A stretch of 64,000 nucleotides of DNA, taken from Dryas octopetala (taxonomy: Eukaryota; Streptophyta; Magnoliopsida; Rosales; Rosaceae). The notes below the pieces were generated by a model, which did no database searches, was not told where the DNA came from, and worked only from the letters and a program-made list of their open reading frames with translations. A program made the position numbers and the translations under genes. The stretch's first letter is position 1. Each line of letters opens with the position of its first letter. The stretch lies in contig OY992836.1 in the NCBI GenBank assembly GCA_963921425.1, positions 16,633,614 to 16,697,613 on the forward strand. The letters run 5' to 3'. Shown one piece after another: positions 63,975-64,000 of the stretch.

Positions 63975-64000
63975 TTATATATATATATAACAACTCCTTT

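Overview
This is a plant nuclear window, most likely from a core eudicot and plausibly Rosaceae (a Prunus-like genome). The evidence is AT-rich intergenic DNA, many short GT-AG introns, and plant-only gene architectures: PMEI-PME pectinesterases, a FYVE-containing FAB1 kinase and a bifunctional LKR/SDH. The taxon below eudicot is an inference from general resemblance, not from a search. I rebuilt the exon structures by hand; every multi-exon model below closes in frame with GT-AG junctions, except one GC-AG intron.

Layout. Positions 1-2249 (minus) hold the 5' part of LKR/SDH, the first enzyme of lysine catabolism, which runs off the left edge. From 2250 to 11 kb there is gene-poor DNA with a 2.29-kb hAT-like non-autonomous transposon. 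Positions 11090-31160 hold four pectin methylesterase genes, all on the plus strand, resembling Arabidopsis PME44, PME12, PME45 and PME54. The repeats between them include a TRIM retroelement, a Copia-like solo-LTR remnant, a second hAT-like relative in opposite orientation and a TRIM-like palindrome. Then follow RAD51 (32311-35567, plus), COG3 (36394-44930, plus, 24 exons), FAB1A/B PtdIns3P 5-kinase (45797-54226, minus), a subfamily XI bHLH factor of the LRL/UNE12 group (55968-58562, minus) and an RBR-type E3 ligase (60803-62989, minus). A 397-bp foldback MITE sits at the right edge.

The PMEs de-esterify homogalacturonan in the wall and travel through the Golgi. COG3 (Golgi retrograde tethering) and FAB1 (endosomal PtdIns(3,5)P2) are also membrane-trafficking proteins, but I read the grouping as inherited gene order rather than a pathway cluster. 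From memory, Arabidopsis chromosome 4 carries LKR/SDH, PME44, PME45 and FAB1A close together, and chromosome 5 has PME54 next to RAD51; this window seems to join both neighbourhoods.

I saw no convincing wholly new system. The most interesting leads are the mixed-clade PME array, the divergent PME next to RAD51, an exact E2F consensus upstream of RAD51, a GC-AG intron inside the bHLH domain, possible SUMO-interaction motifs in the RBR ligase, and several structurally intact small transposons.
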